DNA of 64,000 bases from Eumeta japonica (taxonomy: Eukaryota; Arthropoda; Insecta; Lepidoptera; Psychidae): contig BGZK01002034.1 in the NCBI GenBank assembly GCA_005406025.1, forward strand, positions 20,648 to 84,647, written 5' to 3'. The translations under genes were made by a program, and so were the position numbers. Below, piece after piece: positions 47,401-62,773 of the stretch (the first letter of the stretch is position 1; each line of letters starts with the position of its first letter). The notes below the pieces were generated by a model. It worked only from the letters and a program-made list of their open reading frames with translations. It was not told the origin of the DNA and made no database searches.

Positions 47401-48000
47401 TAAGTGGTTTTTGGGAAAACGGTAAATTCTTCCAAGTACAGACCATGTGGAAATGGAAGTCCAAAGGGTCCTTTATGATACCTAATAGGTGGGATATCTG
47501 AAATAATCTTGGGAATCGAGAAAACGCACTTTAAAAACTCAATTTTTTTTTTTGAATTTTTCCAAATTTCTGGAGGAGATAAGTGGGTTTTTTGGGAAAA
47601 CGGTAAATTCTTCCAAGTACAGACCATGTGGAAATGGAAGTCCAAAGGGTCCTTATGATACCTAATAGGTGGGATATCTGAAATAATCTTGGGAATCGAG
47701 AAAAACGCACTTTAAAAACTCAATTTTTTTTTAATTTTTCCAAAATTTCTGGAGGAGATAATGGGTTTTGGGAAAACGGTAAATTCTTCCAAGTACAGAC
47801 CATGTGGAAATGGAAGTCCAAAGGGTCCTTTATGATACCTAATAGGTGGGATATCTGAAATAATCTTGGGAATCGAGAAAAACGCACTTTAAAACTCAAT
47901 TTTTTTTTTTAATTTTTCCAAATTTCTGGAGAGATAAGTGGGTTTTGGGAAACAGTAAATTCTTCCAAGTACAGACCATGTGGAAATGGAAGTCCAAAGG
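44461..48000. repeat. Satellite array, transition zone
   Basis: The satellite is still easily readable, but structural variants accumulate. Examples are AACAAATTCTTCTTCC near 45677, loss of AAACTCAA near 46145, loss of TTT in GTCCTTTATG near 46433, and ACCATGGAAATGG near 46751. T-tract length ranges more widely than in the core. No other genes or elements are seen. Confidence 0.9.
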
Positions 48001-51000
48001 GTCCTTTATGATACCTAATAGGTGGGATATCTGAAATAATCTTGGGAATCGAGAAAAACGCACTTTAAAAACTCAATTTTTTTTTTTAATTTTCCAAATT
48101 TCTGGAGATATAAGTGGGTTTTTGGGAAAACGGTAAATTCTTCCAAGTACAGACCATGTGGAAATGGAAGTCCAAAGGGTCCTTTATGATACCTAATAGG
48201 TGGGATATCTGAAATAATCTTGGGGAGAAAACGCACTTTAAAAACTCAATTTTTTTGAATTTTCCAAATTTCTGGAGGAGATAAGTGGGTTTTGGGAAAA
48301 CGAAAATAATTCAAGTACAGACCATGTGGAATGGAAGTCCAAAGGGTCCTTTATGATACCTAATAGGTGGGATATCTGAAATAATCTTGGGAATCGAGAA
48401 AAAGCACTTTAAAACTCAATTTTTTTGATTTTTCCAAATTTCTGGAGGAGATAAGTGGGTTTTGGGAAAACGGTAAATTCTTCCAAGTACAGACCATGTG
48501 GAAATGGAAGTCCAAAGGGTCCTTTATGATACCTAATAGGTGGGATATCTGAAATAATCTTGGGAATCGAGAAAAGCACTTTAAAAACTCAATTTTTTTT
48601 TGAATTTTTCCAAATTTCTGAGGAGATAAGTGGGTTTTGGGAAAACGGTAAATTCTTCCAAGTACAGACCATGTGGAAATGGAAGTCCAAAGGGTCCTTT
48701 ATGATACCTAATAGGTGGGATATCTGAAATAATCTTGGGAATCGAGAAAAAACTAAAACTCAATTTTTTTTTTTTTCCAAATTTCTGAGGAGATAAGTGG
48801 GTTTTGGAAAACGGTAAATTCTTCCAAGTACAGACCATGTGGAAATGGAAGTCCAAGGGTCCTTTATGATACCTAATAGGTGGGATATCTGAAATAATCT
48901 TGGGAATCGAGAAAAGCACTTTAAAACTCAATTTTTTTTTTTTGAATTTTCCAAATTTCTGGAGGAGATAAGTGGGTTTTGGGAAAACAGTAAATTCTTC
49001 CAAGTACAGACCATGTGGAAATGGAAGTCCAAAGGGTCCTTTATGATACCTAATAGGTGGGATATCTGAAATAATCTTGGGAATCGAGAAACGCACTTTA
49101 AAACTCAATTTTTTTAATTTTTCCAAATTTCTGAGGAGATAAGTGGTTTTTGGGAAAACGGTAAATTCTTCCAAGTACAGACCATGTGGAAATGGAAGTC
49201 CAAAGGGTCCTTTATGATACCCATAGGTGGGATATCTGAAATAATCTTGGGAATCGAGAAAAACGCACTTTAAAACTCAATTTTTAATTTTTTAAATTTG
49301 GAGGAGATAAGTGGGTTTTTGGAAAACGGTAAATTCTTCCAAGTACAGACCATGTGGAAATGGAAGTCCAAAGGGTCCTTTATGATACCTAATAGGTGGG
49401 ATATCTGAAATAATCTTGGGAATCGAGAAAACGCACTTTTAAAACTCAATTTTTTTTTTGAATTTTCCAAATTTCTGAGGAATAAGTGGGTTTTTGGAAA
49501 ACGGTAAATTCTTCCAAGTACAGACCATGTGGAAATGGAAGTCCAAAGGGTCCTTTATGATACCTAATAGGTGGGATATCTGAAATAATCTTGGGAATCG
49601 AGAAAAACGCACTTAAAAACTCAATTTTTTTTAATTTTTCCAAATTTCTGGAGGAGATAAGTGGGTTTTGGGAAAACGGTAAATTCTTCCAAGTACAGAC
49701 CATGTGGAAATGGAAGTCCAAAGGGTCCTTTTATGATACCTAATAGGTGGGATATCTGAAATAATCTTGGGAATCGAGAAAAACGCACTTTAAAACTCAA
49801 TTTTTTTTTGAATTTTCCAAATTTCTGGAGGAGATAAGTGGGTTTTGGGAAAACGGTAAATTCTTCCAAGTACAGACCATGTGGAAATGGAAGTCCAAAG
49901 GGTCCTTTATGATACCTAATAGGTGGGATATCTGAAATAATCTTGGGAATCGAGAAACGCACAAAAACTCAATTTTTTTTTTTGAATTTCAAATTCTGAG
50001 GAGATAAGGGTTTTTGGGAAAACGGTAAATTCTTCCAAGTACAGACCATGTGGAAATGGAAGTCCAAAGGGTCCTTTATGATACCTAATAGGTGGGATAT
50101 CTGAAATAATCTTGGGAATCGAGAAAAACGCACTTTAAAACTCAATTTTTTGAATTTTTCCAAATTTCTGGAGGAGATAAGTGGGTTTTGGGAAAACGGT
50201 AAATTCTTCCAAGTACAGACCATGTGGAAATGGAAGTAAAGGGTCCTTTATGATACCTAATAGGTGGGATATCTGAAATAATCTTGGGAATCGAGAAAAA
50301 CGCACTTTAAAACTCAATTTTTTTTGAATTTTCCAAATTTCTGGAGGAGATAAGTGGGTTTTTGGGAAAACGGTAAATTCTTCCAAGTACAGACCATGTG
50401 GAAATGGAAGTCCAAAGGGTCCTTTTATGATACCTAATAGGTGGGATATCTGAAATAATCTTGGGAATCGAGAAAACGCACTTTAAAACTCAATTTTTTT
50501 GAATTTTCCAAATTCTGGAGGAGATAAGTGGGTTTTGGAAAACGGTAAATTCTTCCAAGTACAGACCATGTGGAAATGGAAGTCCAAAGGGTCCTTTATG
50601 ATACCTAATAGGTGGGATATCTGAAATAATCTTGGGAATCGAGAAACGCACTTTAAAAACTCAATTTTTTTGAATTTTTCCAAATTTCTGGAGGAGATAA
50701 TGGGTTTTGGGAAAACGGTAAATTCTTCCAAGTACAGACCATAAAATGGAAGTCCAAAGGGTCCTTATGATAACCTAATAGGTGGGATATCTGAAATAAT
50801 CTTGGGAATCGAGAAACGCACTTTAAAACTCAATTTTTTTGAATTTTTCCAAATTTTGAGGAGATAAGTGGGTTTTTGGGAAAAACGGTAAATCTTCAGT
50901 ACAGACCATGTGAAATGGAAGTCCAAAGGGTCCTTTTATGATACCTAATAGGTGGGATATCTGAAATAATCTTGGGAATCGAGAAAACGCACTTTAAAAA

Positions 51001-54000
51001 CTCAATTTTTTTTTAATTTTTCCAAATTTCTGAGGAGATAAGTGGGTTTTTGGGAAAACGGTAAATTCTTCCAAGACCATGTGGAAATGGAAGTCCAAAG
51101 GGTCCTTTATGATACCTAATAGGTGGGATATCTGAAATAATCTTGGGAATCGAGAAAAACGCACTTTAAAAAAACTCAATTTTATTTTTGAATTTTTCCA
51201 AATTTCTGAGGAGATAAGTGGGTTTTTTTAGGAACGGTAAATTCTTCCAAGTACAGACCATGTGGAAATGGAAGTCCAAAGGGTCCTTTATGATACCTAA
51301 TAGGTGGGATATCTGAAATAATCTTGGGAATCGAGAAAAACGCACTTTAAAAACTCAATTTTTTGAATTTTTCCAATTTCTGGAGGAGATAAGTGGGTTT
51401 TGGGAAAACAGTAAATTCTTCCAAGTACAGAATGTGGAAATGGAAGTCCAAAGGGTCCTTTAATACCTAATGGTGGGATATCTGAAATAATCTTGGGAAT
51501 CGAGAAAAACACTTTAAAATCAATTTTTTTTAATTTTCCAAATTTCTGGAGATAAGTGGGTTTTGGGAAAACGGTAAATTCTTCCAAGTACAGACCATGT
51601 GGAAATGGAAGTCCAAAGGGTCCTTTATGATACCTAATAGGTGGGATATCTGAAATAATCTTGGGAATCGAGAAAAACACTTTAAAACTCAATTTTTTTT
51701 TTTTTTCCAAATTTCTGGAGGAGATAAGTGGGTTTTGGGAAAACAGTAAATTCTTCAAGTACAGACCATGTGGAAATGGACCAAAGGGTCCTTTATGATA
51801 CCTAATAGGTGGGATATCTGAAATAATCTTGGGAATCGAGAAAACGCACTTTAAAACTCAATTTTTTTTTTTGAATTTTCCAAATTTCTGGAGGAGATAA
51901 ATTGGGTTTTGGGAAAACAGTAGAATTCTTCCAAAGTACAGACCATGTGGAAATGGAAGTCCAAAGGTCCTATGATACCTAATAGGTGGGATATCTGAAA
52001 TAATCTTGGAATCAGAAAGCACTTTAAAACTCAATTTTTTTTGAATTTTCCAAATTTCTGGAGGAGATAAGTGGGTTTTGGGAAAACAGTAAATTCTTTA
52101 AAGTACAGACCATGTGAAATGGAAGTCCAAAGGTCCTTTATGATACCTAATAGGTGGGATATCTGAAATAATCTTGGGAATCGAGAAAACGCACTTTAAA
52201 ACTCAATTTTTTTTTAATTTTCCAAATTTCTGGAGATAAGTGGGTTTTGGGAAAACGGTAAATTCTTCAAAGTACAGACCATGTGGAAATGGAAGTCCAA
52301 AGGGTCCTTTATGATACCTAATAGGTGGGATATAAAATAATCTTGAATCGAGAAAAACGCACTTTAAAACTCAATTTTTTTTTTGATTTTTTCAAATTTC
52401 TGGAGGAGATAAGTGGGTTTTGGGAAAACGGTAAATTCTTCCAAGTACAGACCATGTGGAAATGGAAGTCCAAAGGGTCCTTTATGATACCTAATAGGTG
52501 GGATATCTGAAATAATCTTGGGAATCGAGAAAACGCACTAAAAACTCAATTTTTTTTGAATTTTCCAAATTTCTGGAGGAGATAAGTGGGTTTTGGGAAA
52601 ACGGTAAATTCTTCCAAGTACAGACCATGTGGAAATGGAAGTCCAAATCCTTTATGATGATCTAATAGGTGGGATATCTGAAATAATCTTGGGAATCGAG
52701 AAAACCTTGCAAAAGCTCAATTTTTTTTGAATTTTCCAAATTTCTGGAGGATAAATTGGGTTTTTGGAAAACGGTAAATTCTTCAAGTACAGACCAGTGT
52801 GGAAGTCCAAAGGGTCCTTGGATACCTAATAGGTGGGATATCTGAAATAATCTTGGGAATCAGAAAAACGCACTTTAAAACTCAATTTTTTTTTTTATTC
52901 CAAATTTCTGGAGGAGATAAGTGGGTTTTGGGAAAACGGTAAATTCTTCCAAGTACAGACCATGTGGAAATGATCCAAAGGGTCCTTTATGATACCAATA
53001 GGTGGGATATCTGAAATAATCTTGGGAATCGAGAAAAACGCACTTTAAAACTCAATTTTTTTGAATTTTTCCAAATTTCTGGAGATAAATTGGTGGTTTT
53101 GGGAAAACAGTAAATTCTTCCAAGTACAGACCATGTGGAAATGGAAGTCAAAGGTCCTTATAATACCTAATAGGTGGGATATCTGAAATAATCTTGGGAA
53201 TCGAGAAAAACACTTTAAAACTCAATTTTTTTGAATTTTTAAATTTCTGGAGGATAAGTGGGTTTTGGGAAAACAGTAAGTCTTTCAAAGTACAGACCAT
53301 GTGGAAATGGAAGTCCAAAGGGTCCTTTATGATACTAATAGGTGGGATATCTGAAATAATCTTGGAATCAGGAAAACACTTTTTAAAACTCAATTTTTTT
53401 TTTTAATTTTTCCAAATTTCTGGAGGAGATAAATGGGTTTTTGGGAAACGAAATTAGAATTCTTTAAGTACAGACCATGTGGAAATGGAAGTCAAGGGTC
53501 CTTTATGATACCTAATAGGTGGGATATCTGAAATAATCTGGAATCGAGAAAAACGCACTAAAAACTCAATTTTTTGATTTTAAATTTCTGGAGATAAGTG
53601 GGTTTTGGGAAAACAGTAAATTCCCAAGTACAATAGCCATTGAAATGGTCAAAGGGTCCTTTATGATACCTAATAGGTGGGATATCTGAAATAATCTGGG
53701 AATCGAGAAACGCTTTAAAACTCAATTTTTTTTTTGTTTTCCAAATTTCTGGAGGAGATAAGTGGGTTTTGGGAAAAGGTAAATTCTTCCAATTAAGACA
53801 TGTGGAAATGGAGTCAAAGGGTCCTTTATGATACCTAATAGGTGGGATATCTGAATAATCTTGGAATCGAGAAAAGGCACAAAAACTCAATTTTTTTTTT
53901 TAATTTTCCAAATTTCTGGGGATAAGTGGGTTTTGGGAAAACAGTAGTTCCAGTGTTCAGTGGAAATGGAAGTCAAAGGGTCCTTTATGATACCTAATAG

Positions 54001-54543
54001 GTGTGGATCTAGAAATAATCTTGGGAATCAGAAAACCTGCTAAAAACTCAATTTTTTTGTTTCCAAATTTCTGGAGGAGATAAGTGGGTTTTTGGGAAAA
54101 CAGTAATTCTTCAAGTACAGACCATGTGTAAATGATCAAGGGTCCTTTATGAGATACCTAATAGGTGGGATATCTGAAATAATCTTGGGAATCGAGAAAA
54201 GCACTTTAAAAACTCAATTTTTTGAATTTTCCAAATTTCTGGAGGGAATAAGTGGGTTTTGGGAAAAGGTAAATTCTTCCAAGTACAGACCATGTGGAAA
54301 TGGAAGTCCAAAGGTCCTTTATGATACCTAATAGGTGGGATATCTGAAATAATCTGGAATCGAGAAAAATACACAAAACTCAATTTTTTTTTGTTTTCCC
54401 AAATTTCTGGAGATAGAGTGGGTTTTGGGAAAAGTAGAAATTCTTCAAGTACAGATGTGTGAAATGGAAGTCCAAAGGGTCCTTTGATACTAATAGGTGG
54501 GATATCTGAAATAATCTTGGGAATCAGAAAACGCTTTAAACAA

Positions 54544-54565
54544 TTTTTTTTTTTTTTTTTTTTTT
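54544..54565. repeat. Expanded T tract (22 T)
   Basis: The tract that is normally T7-T10 is here 22 T, followed by the usual GAATTTTTCC. It marks a locally expanded homopolymer within one satellite monomer. Confidence 0.8.
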
Positions 54566-57500
54566 GAATTTTTCCAAATTTCTGGAGATAAGTGGTTTTG
54601 GGAAAACAGGTAAATTCTTTAAGTACAGACCATTAGAAATTAAAGTCAAAGTCCCTTCGAAATACCTAATAGGTGGATATCTAGAAAATAATCTTGGAAT
54701 CGAGGAAAACGCACTTTAAAACTCAATTTTTTTTAATTTTTCCAAATTTCTGGAGGAGATAGGTTTTTGGAAAACAGTAGAATTCTTCCAAGTACAGACC
54801 ATGGAAATGGAAGTCAAAAGGTCCTTTATGATACCTAATAGTGGGATATCTGAAATAATCTTGGGAATCAGAAAAACACTTTAAAAACTCAATTTTTTTG
54901 AATTTTTCCAAATTTCTGGAGAGATAAGTGGGTTTGGGAAAAGGTAAATTCTTCCAAGTACAGATAGTGAAATGGAGTCCAAAGGGTCCTTTATTTTAAT
55001 AGGTGGGATATCTGAAATAATCTTGGAATCAGAAAAAACGCACTTTAAAACTCAATTTTTTTTTATTTTTCCAAATTTCTGGAGGATAGAGTGGGTTTTG
55101 GAAGAAACGGTAGATTCTTCCAAGTACAGACCATGTGAGTAAGGGTCCTTTATGATACCTAATAGGTGGGATATCTGAAATAATCTTGGGAATCGAGAAA
55201 AACGCACTTTAAAACTCAATTTTTTTTTAATTTTTCCAAATTTCTGGAGATAGAAGTGGGTTTTGGGAAAGCAGTAAATTCTTCAGTGAACCATGTGAAA
55301 TAAGTCAAAGGTCTTTAATACCTAATAGGTGGGATATCTAGAAATAATCTTGGGAATCGAGAAAAACACTTTAAAACTCAATTTTTTTTTTTGAATTTTC
55401 CAAATTTCGGAGGAATAAGTGGGTTTTGGGAAAACAGTAAATTCTTCCAAATACAGACCATGTGGAAAGGTCCAAAGGGTCCTGCTGATACCTAATAGGT
55501 GGGATATCTGAAATAATCTTGGGAATCGAGAAAAACGCACTTTAAAACTCAATTTTTTTTTGAATTTTTAATTTCTGGAGGAGATAAGTGGGTTTTTGGA
55601 AAACAGTAAATTCTTAAGTACAGACCATGTGAAATGAGTCAAAAGGGGTCCTTTGATGTACCTAATAGGTGGATATCTGAAATAATCTTGGGAATCGAGA
55701 AAAACACTTTTAAAACTCAATTTTTTAATTTCCAAATTTCTGGAGGAGATAAATGGGTTTTGGAAAACAGTAAATTCTTAAAGTACAGACCATGTGAAAT
55801 GGAAGTCCAAAGGGTCCTTTATGATACCTAATAGGTGGGATATCTGAAATAATCTTAGGAATCAGAAAAAACGCACTTTAAAAACTCAATTTTTAATTTT
55901 CAAATTTCTAGGAGATAAGTGGTTTTTGGGAAAACAGTAAATTCTGGTCATGTGGGAATGGAAGTCAAAGGGTCCTTTATGAATTACCTAGGATATCTAC
56001 AAAATAATCTTGGGAATCGAGAAAAACACACACAAAACTCAATTTTTTTGAATTTTCCAAATTTCTGGAGGAATAAAGTGGGTTTTTTGAAAACACGGTA
56101 ATTCTTCCAGAAATTACAGACCATGTGGAAATGGAAGTCCAAAGGTCCTTTATGATACCTAATAGGTGGGATATCTGAAATAATCTTGGGAATCAGAAAA
56201 GCACTTTAAAACTCAATTTTTTTTGATTTTTCCAACTGGAGGAGATAAGTGGGTTTTGGGAAAACGGTAAATTCTTCCAAGTACAGACCATGTTGGAGGA
56301 AAGGGTCCTTTATGATACCTAATAGGTGGGATATCTGAAATAATCTTGGGAATCGAGAAAAACGCTAAAAACTCAATTTTTGAATTTTCAAATTTCTAGG
56401 AGATAAGTGGGTTTTGAAGAAAACAGTTCTTCAAAGTACAGACATGTGGAAATGGAAGTCAAAGGTCCTTTAAATTATACCTATGGTGGGATATCTGAAA
56501 TAATCTTGGGAATCGAGAAAAACGCTTCTTTAAACTCAATTTTTTTTTTTGAATTTTTCCAAATTTCTGGAGGAGATAAGTGGGTTTTGGGAAACGGTAA
56601 ATTCTTCCAAGTACAGACCATGTGGAAGAAGTCAAAGGGTCCTTTATGAATACCTAATAGGTGGGATATCTGAAATAATCTTGGGAATCGAGAAAAACGC
56701 ACTTTAAAAACTCAATTTTTTTTTTTGAATTTTTCCAAATTTCTGGAGAGAGAAGTGGGTTTTTGGGAAAACGGTAAATTCTTCCAAGTACAGACCATGT
56801 GTGGAATGGAAGTCCAAGGGTCCTTTATGATACCTAATAGGTGGGATATCTGAAATAATCTTGGAATCGAGAAAAGCACTTTAAAAACTCAATTTTTTTA
56901 ATTTTCCAAATTTCTGGAGGATAAAGTGGGTTTTGGAAAACAGTAGATTCTTCCAAGTACAGACCATGTGGAAGTCCAAAGGGTCCTTTATGATACCTAA
57001 TAGGTGGGATATCTGAAATAATCTTGGGAATCGAGGAAAACGCACTTTAAAACTCAATTTTTTTTTTTTTTCACCATTTCTGGAGAGATTAAGTTTTTGG
57101 AAAAACGGTGTAAATTCTTCAAAGTACAGACCATGTGGAAATGGAAGTCCAAAGGGTCCTTTAATACCTAATAGGTGGGATATCTGAAATAATCTTGGGA
57201 ATCGAGAAAAACGCACTTTAAAACTCAATTTTTTTTAATTTTTCCAAATTTCTGGAGGAGAAAGTGGGTTTTGGGAAAACAGTAAATTCTTCCAAGTACA
57301 GACCATGTGGAAATGGAAGTCCAAGGGTCCTTTATGATACCTAATAGGTGGGATATCTGAAATAATCTTGGGAATCGAGAAAAACACACTTTAAAACTCA
57401 ATTTTTTTTAATTTTTCAAATTTCTGGAGAGAAAGTGGGTTTTGGGAAAGGTAAATTCTTCCAAGTACAGACCATGTGGAAATGGAAGTCCAAAGGGTCC

Positions 57501-60500
57501 TTTATGATACCTAATAGGTGGGATATCTGAAATAATCTTGGGAATCGAGAAAAACGCACTTTAAAAACTCAATTTTTTTGAATTTTTCCAAATTTCTGGA
57601 GGAGATAAGTGGGTTTTGGAAAACGGTAAATTCTTCCAAGTAGACCATGTGGAAATGGAAGTCCAAAGGGTCCTTTATGATACCTAATAGGTGGGATATC
57701 TGAAATAATCTTGGAATCGAGAAAAACACTTTAAAAACTCAATTTTTTGAATTTTTCCAAATTTCTGGAGGAGATAAGTGGGTTTTGGGAAAAGGTAAAT
57801 TCTTCCAAGTACAGACCATGTGGAAATGGAAGTCCAAAGGGTCCTTTATGATACCTAATAGGTGGGATATCTGAAATAATCTTGGGAATCGAGAAAAACG
57901 CACTTTAAAACTCAATTTTTTTTGAATTTTTCAAATTTCTGGAGATAGAAGTGGGTTTTGGGAAAACAGTAAATTCTTCAATTACAGACCATGTGGAAAT
58001 GGAAGTCAAAGGGTCCTTTATGATACCTAATAGGTGGGATATCTGAGAAATAATCTTGGGAATCGAGAAAACGCACTTTAAAACTCAATTTTTTTTGAAT
58101 TTTCCAAATTTCTGGAGGAGATAAATTGGGTTTTTGGGAAAACGGTAAATTCTTCCAAGTACAGACCATGTGGAAATGGAAGTCCAAAGGGTCCTTTATG
58201 ATACCTAATAGGTGGGATATCTGAAATAATCTTGGGAATCGAGAAAACACTTTAAAACTCAATTTTTTTTTTTGAATTTTTCCAAATTTCTGGAGGAGAT
58301 AAGTGGGTTTTGGGAAAACAGGTAAATTCTTCCAAGTTACAGACCATGTGGAAATGGAAGTCAAAGGGTCCTTTATGATACCTAATAGGTGGGATATCTG
58401 AAATAATCTTGGGAATCGAGAAAAACGCACTTTAAAACTCAATTTTTTTTTTTAATTTTCCAAATTTCTGGAGGAGATAAGTGGGTTTTGGGAAAACGGT
58501 AAATTCTTCCAAGTACAGACCATGTGGAAATGGAGTCCAAAGGGTCCTTTATGATACCTAATAGGTGGGATATCTGAAATAATCTTGGGAATCGAGAAAA
58601 ACGCACTTTAAAAACAATTTTTTTGAATTTTTCCAAATTTCTGGAGATAAAATGGGTTTTGGAAAACAGTAAATTCTTCAAGTACAGACCATGTGGAAAT
58701 GGAAGTCCAAAGGGTCCTTTATGATACCTAATGGTGGGATATCTGAAATAATCTTGGGAATCGAGAAAAGCACTTTAAAACTCAATTTTTTTTGAATTTT
58801 CCAAATTTCTGGAGGAGATAAGTGGGTTTTGGGAAAACGGTAAATTCTTCCAAGTACAGACCATGTGGAAATGGAAGTCCAAAGGGTCCTTTATGATACC
58901 TAATAGGTGGGATATCTGAAATAATCTTGGGAATCGAAAAACGCACTTTAAAAACTCAATTTTTTTTTGAATTTTTCCAAATTTCTGGAGATAAGTGGGT
59001 TTTTGAAAACGGTAAATTCTTCCAAGTACAGACCATGTGGATGGAAGTCCAAAGGGTCCTTTATGATACCTAATAGGTGGGATATCTGAAATAATCTTGG
59101 GAATCGAGAAAAACTTTAAAACTCAATTTTTTTTTTTTTTTTCAAATTTCTGAGGAGATAAGTGTGGTTTTGGAAAACGGTAAATTCTTCCAAGTACAGA
59201 CCATGGAAATGGAAGTCCAAAGGGTCCTTTATGATATAATAGGTGGGATATCTGAAATAATCTTGGGAATCGAGAAAAACGCACTTAAACTCCATTTTTT
59301 TTTTAATTTTCCAAATTTCTGGAGGAGAATAGAGTGGGTTTTGGGAAAACGTAGAAATTCTTCCAAATACAGACCATGCAATGGAAGTCCAAAGGGTCCT
59401 TTATGATACCTAATAGGTGGGATATCTGAAATAATCTTAGGAATCGAGAAAACGCACTTTAAAACTCAATTTTTTTTGAATTTTCCAAATTTCTGGAGAT
59501 AGAAGTGGGTTTTGGGAAAACGGTGAATTCTTCCAAGTACAGACCATGTGGAAATGGAAGTCAGGGTCCTTTGAGTACCTAATAGGTGGGATATCTGAGA
59601 ATAATCTTGGGAATCGAGAAAAACACTTTAAAAACTCAATTTTTTGAATTTTCCAAATTTCTGGAGGAGAGATAAGTGGGTTTTGGGAAAACAGTAAATT
59701 CTTCAAGTACAGACCATGTGAAATGGAAGTCCAAAGGGTCCCTTATGATACCTAATAGGTGGGATATCTGAATAATCTTGGGAATCAGAAAAACGCACTT
59801 TAAAAACTTTTTTTTGAATTTTCCAAATTTCTGGAGGAGATAAGTGGGTTTTGGGAAAACGTAAATTCCCAAAGTACAGACCATGTGGAAATGGAAGTCC
59901 AAGGGTCCTTTATGATACCTAATAGGTGGGATATCTGAAATAATCTTGGGAATCGAGAAAAAGCACTTTAAAACTCAATTTTTTGTTTTTCCAAATTTCT
60001 GGAGGGGATAGTGGGTTTTGGGAAAACGTAAATTCTTCCAAGTACAGACCATGTGGAAATGAAGTCCAAAGGGTCCTTTATATACACCTAATAGGTGGGA
60101 TATCTGAAATAATCTTGGGAATCGAGAAAAACGCACTTTAAAACTCAATTTTTTTTTGAATTTTTCCAAATTTCTGGAAGATAAATTGGGTTTTGGGAAA
60201 ACGTAAATTCTTCCAAGTACAGACCATGTGGAAATGGAAGTCCAAAGGGTCCTTTATGATACCTAATAGGTGGGATATCTGAAATAATCTTGGGAATCGA
60301 GAAAAACGCACAAAACTCAATTTTTTTTGATTTTTCCAAATTTCTGGAGGAGATAAGGGGGTTTTGGGAAAACGGTAGAATTCTTCCAAGTACAGACCAT
60401 GTGGAAATGGAAGTCCAAAGGGTCCTTTATGATACCTAATAGTGGGATATCTGAAATAATCTTAGGAATCGAGAAAAACACTTTAAAACTCAATTTTTTT

Positions 60501-62742
60501 TTTTAACAAATTTCTGGAGGAGATAAGTGGTGTTTTGGGGAAAACGGTAAATTCTTCAGAATTACAGACCATGTGGAAATGGAAGTCCAAAGGGTCCTTT
60601 ATGATACCTAATAGGTGGGATATCTGAAATAATCTTGGGAATCAGAAAAGCACTTTAAAAACTCAATTTTTTTTTTTTGATTTTTCCAAATTTCTGGAGG
60701 AGATAAGTGGGTTTTTTGGGAAAACGGTAAATTCTTCCAAGTACAGACCATGTGGAAATGGAAGTCCAAAGGTCCTTTATGATACCTAATAGGTGGGATA
60801 TCTGAAATAATCTTGGGAATCGAGAAAACGCACTTTAAAAACTCAATTTTTTTTTTTTTTTAAATTTCTGGAGGAGATAAAGTGGGTTTTGGGAAAACAG
60901 TAAATTCTTCCAAGTACAGACCATGTGGAAATGGAAGTCCAAAGGGTCCTTTATGATACCTAATAGGTGGGATATCTGAGAATAATCTTGGGAATCGAGA
61001 AAAAGCACTTTAAAACTCAATTTTTTTTTTTAATTTTTCCAAATTTCTGGAGGAGAAAGTGGGTTTTGGGAAAACAGTGAGATTCTTCCAAAGTACAGAC
61101 CATGTGGAAATGGAAGTCCAAAGGGTCCTTTATGATACCTAATAGGTGGGATATCTGAAATAATCTTGGGAATCAGAGAAAAACCTTTAAAAACTCAATT
61201 TTTTTTGATTTTCAAATTTCTGGAGATGAGTGGGTTTTGGGAAAACGGTAAATTCTTCCAAATTACAGACCATGTGGAAATGGAAGTCCAAAGGTCCTTT
61301 ATGATACCTAATAGGTGGGATATCTGAAATAATCTTAGGAATCGAGAAAACGCACTTTAAAACTCAATTTTTTTTGAATTTTCCAAATTTCTGGAGATAA
61401 AGTGGGTTTTGGGAAAACAGTAAATTCTTCAAGTACAGACCATGTGGAAATGGATCCAAGGGTCCTTTATGATACCTAATAGGTGGGATATCTAGAAATA
61501 ATCTTGGGAATCGAGAAAACGCACTTTAAAAACTCAATTTTTTTTTTAATTTTTCCAAATTTCTGGAGGAGATAAGTGGGTTTTGGGAAAACAGTAAATT
61601 CTTCCAAGTACAGACCATGTGGAAATAAAAGTCAAAGGGTCCTTTGATACCTAATAGGTGGGATATCTGAAATAATCTTGGGAATCGAGAAAAACGCACT
61701 TTAAAACTCAATTTTTTTAATTTTTCCAAATTTCTGGAGGAGAAATTGGGTTTTGGGAAAACGGTAAATTCTTGAAGTACAGACCATGTGGAAATGGAAG
61801 TCCAAAGGGTCCTTTATGATACCTAATAGGTAGGATATCTGAAATAATCTTGGGAATCAAAGAAAACCTTTAAAAACTCAATTTTTTTTTTAGATTTTCC
61901 AAATGGAGGAGATATAGAGGGTTTTTTGGGAAAACGGTAAATTCTTGAGTACAGACAAACCATGGAAATGGAAGTCCAAGGGTCTTGCTATGATACCTAA
62001 TAGGTGGGATATCTGAAATAATCTTGGGATCCAGAGAAAACGCACTTCAAAAGCTCAATTTTTTGAATTTTTCCAAATTTCTGGAGGAGATAAGTGGGTT
62101 TTGGGAAAACGGTAAATTCTTCCAAGTACAGACCATGTGGAAATGGAAGTCCAAGGGTCCTTTGTGATACCTAATAGGTGGGATATCTGAAATAATCTTG
62201 GGAATCAGAAAAAACTCAATTTTTTTTTGAATTTTTCCAAATTTCTGGAGGAGATAAGTGGGTTTTGGGAAAATACGAATTCTTCCAAGTACAGACCATG
62301 TGGAAATGGAAGTCCAAAGGGTCCTTTATAGATACCTAATGGGTGGGATATCTGAAATAATCTCTTGGAATCGAGGAAAACAACTGCCTTCAAAAACTCA
62401 ATTTTTTTGAATTTTTCCCAAATTTCTGGAGATAAGTGGGTTTTGGAAAACAGTAAATTCTTCCAGTACAGACCATGTGGAAATGGAAGTCCAAGGGTCC
62501 TTTATGATACCTAATAGGTGGGATATCTGAAATAATCTTGGGAATCGAGAAAAACGCACTTTTTAAAAATTTTTTTTTTTTTTTAATTTTTCCCAATTTC
62601 TGGAGGAGAAAGTGGGTTTTTGGAAAACGGTAAATTCTTCCAAATACAGATGTGTGGAATGGAAGTCAAAGGGTCCTTATAATACCTAATAGGTGGGATA
62701 TCTGGAAATAATCTTGGGAATCGAGAAAACGCACTTTAAAAC

Positions 62743-62747
<5 letters not shown>

Positions 62748-62773
<26 letters not shown>
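62748..62773. repeat. Expanded T tract (26 T)
   Basis: This is the longest homopolymer I found in the window, at the same place in the monomer as the usual T8, preceded by CTCAAA and followed by GAATTTTTTCC. Confidence 0.8.
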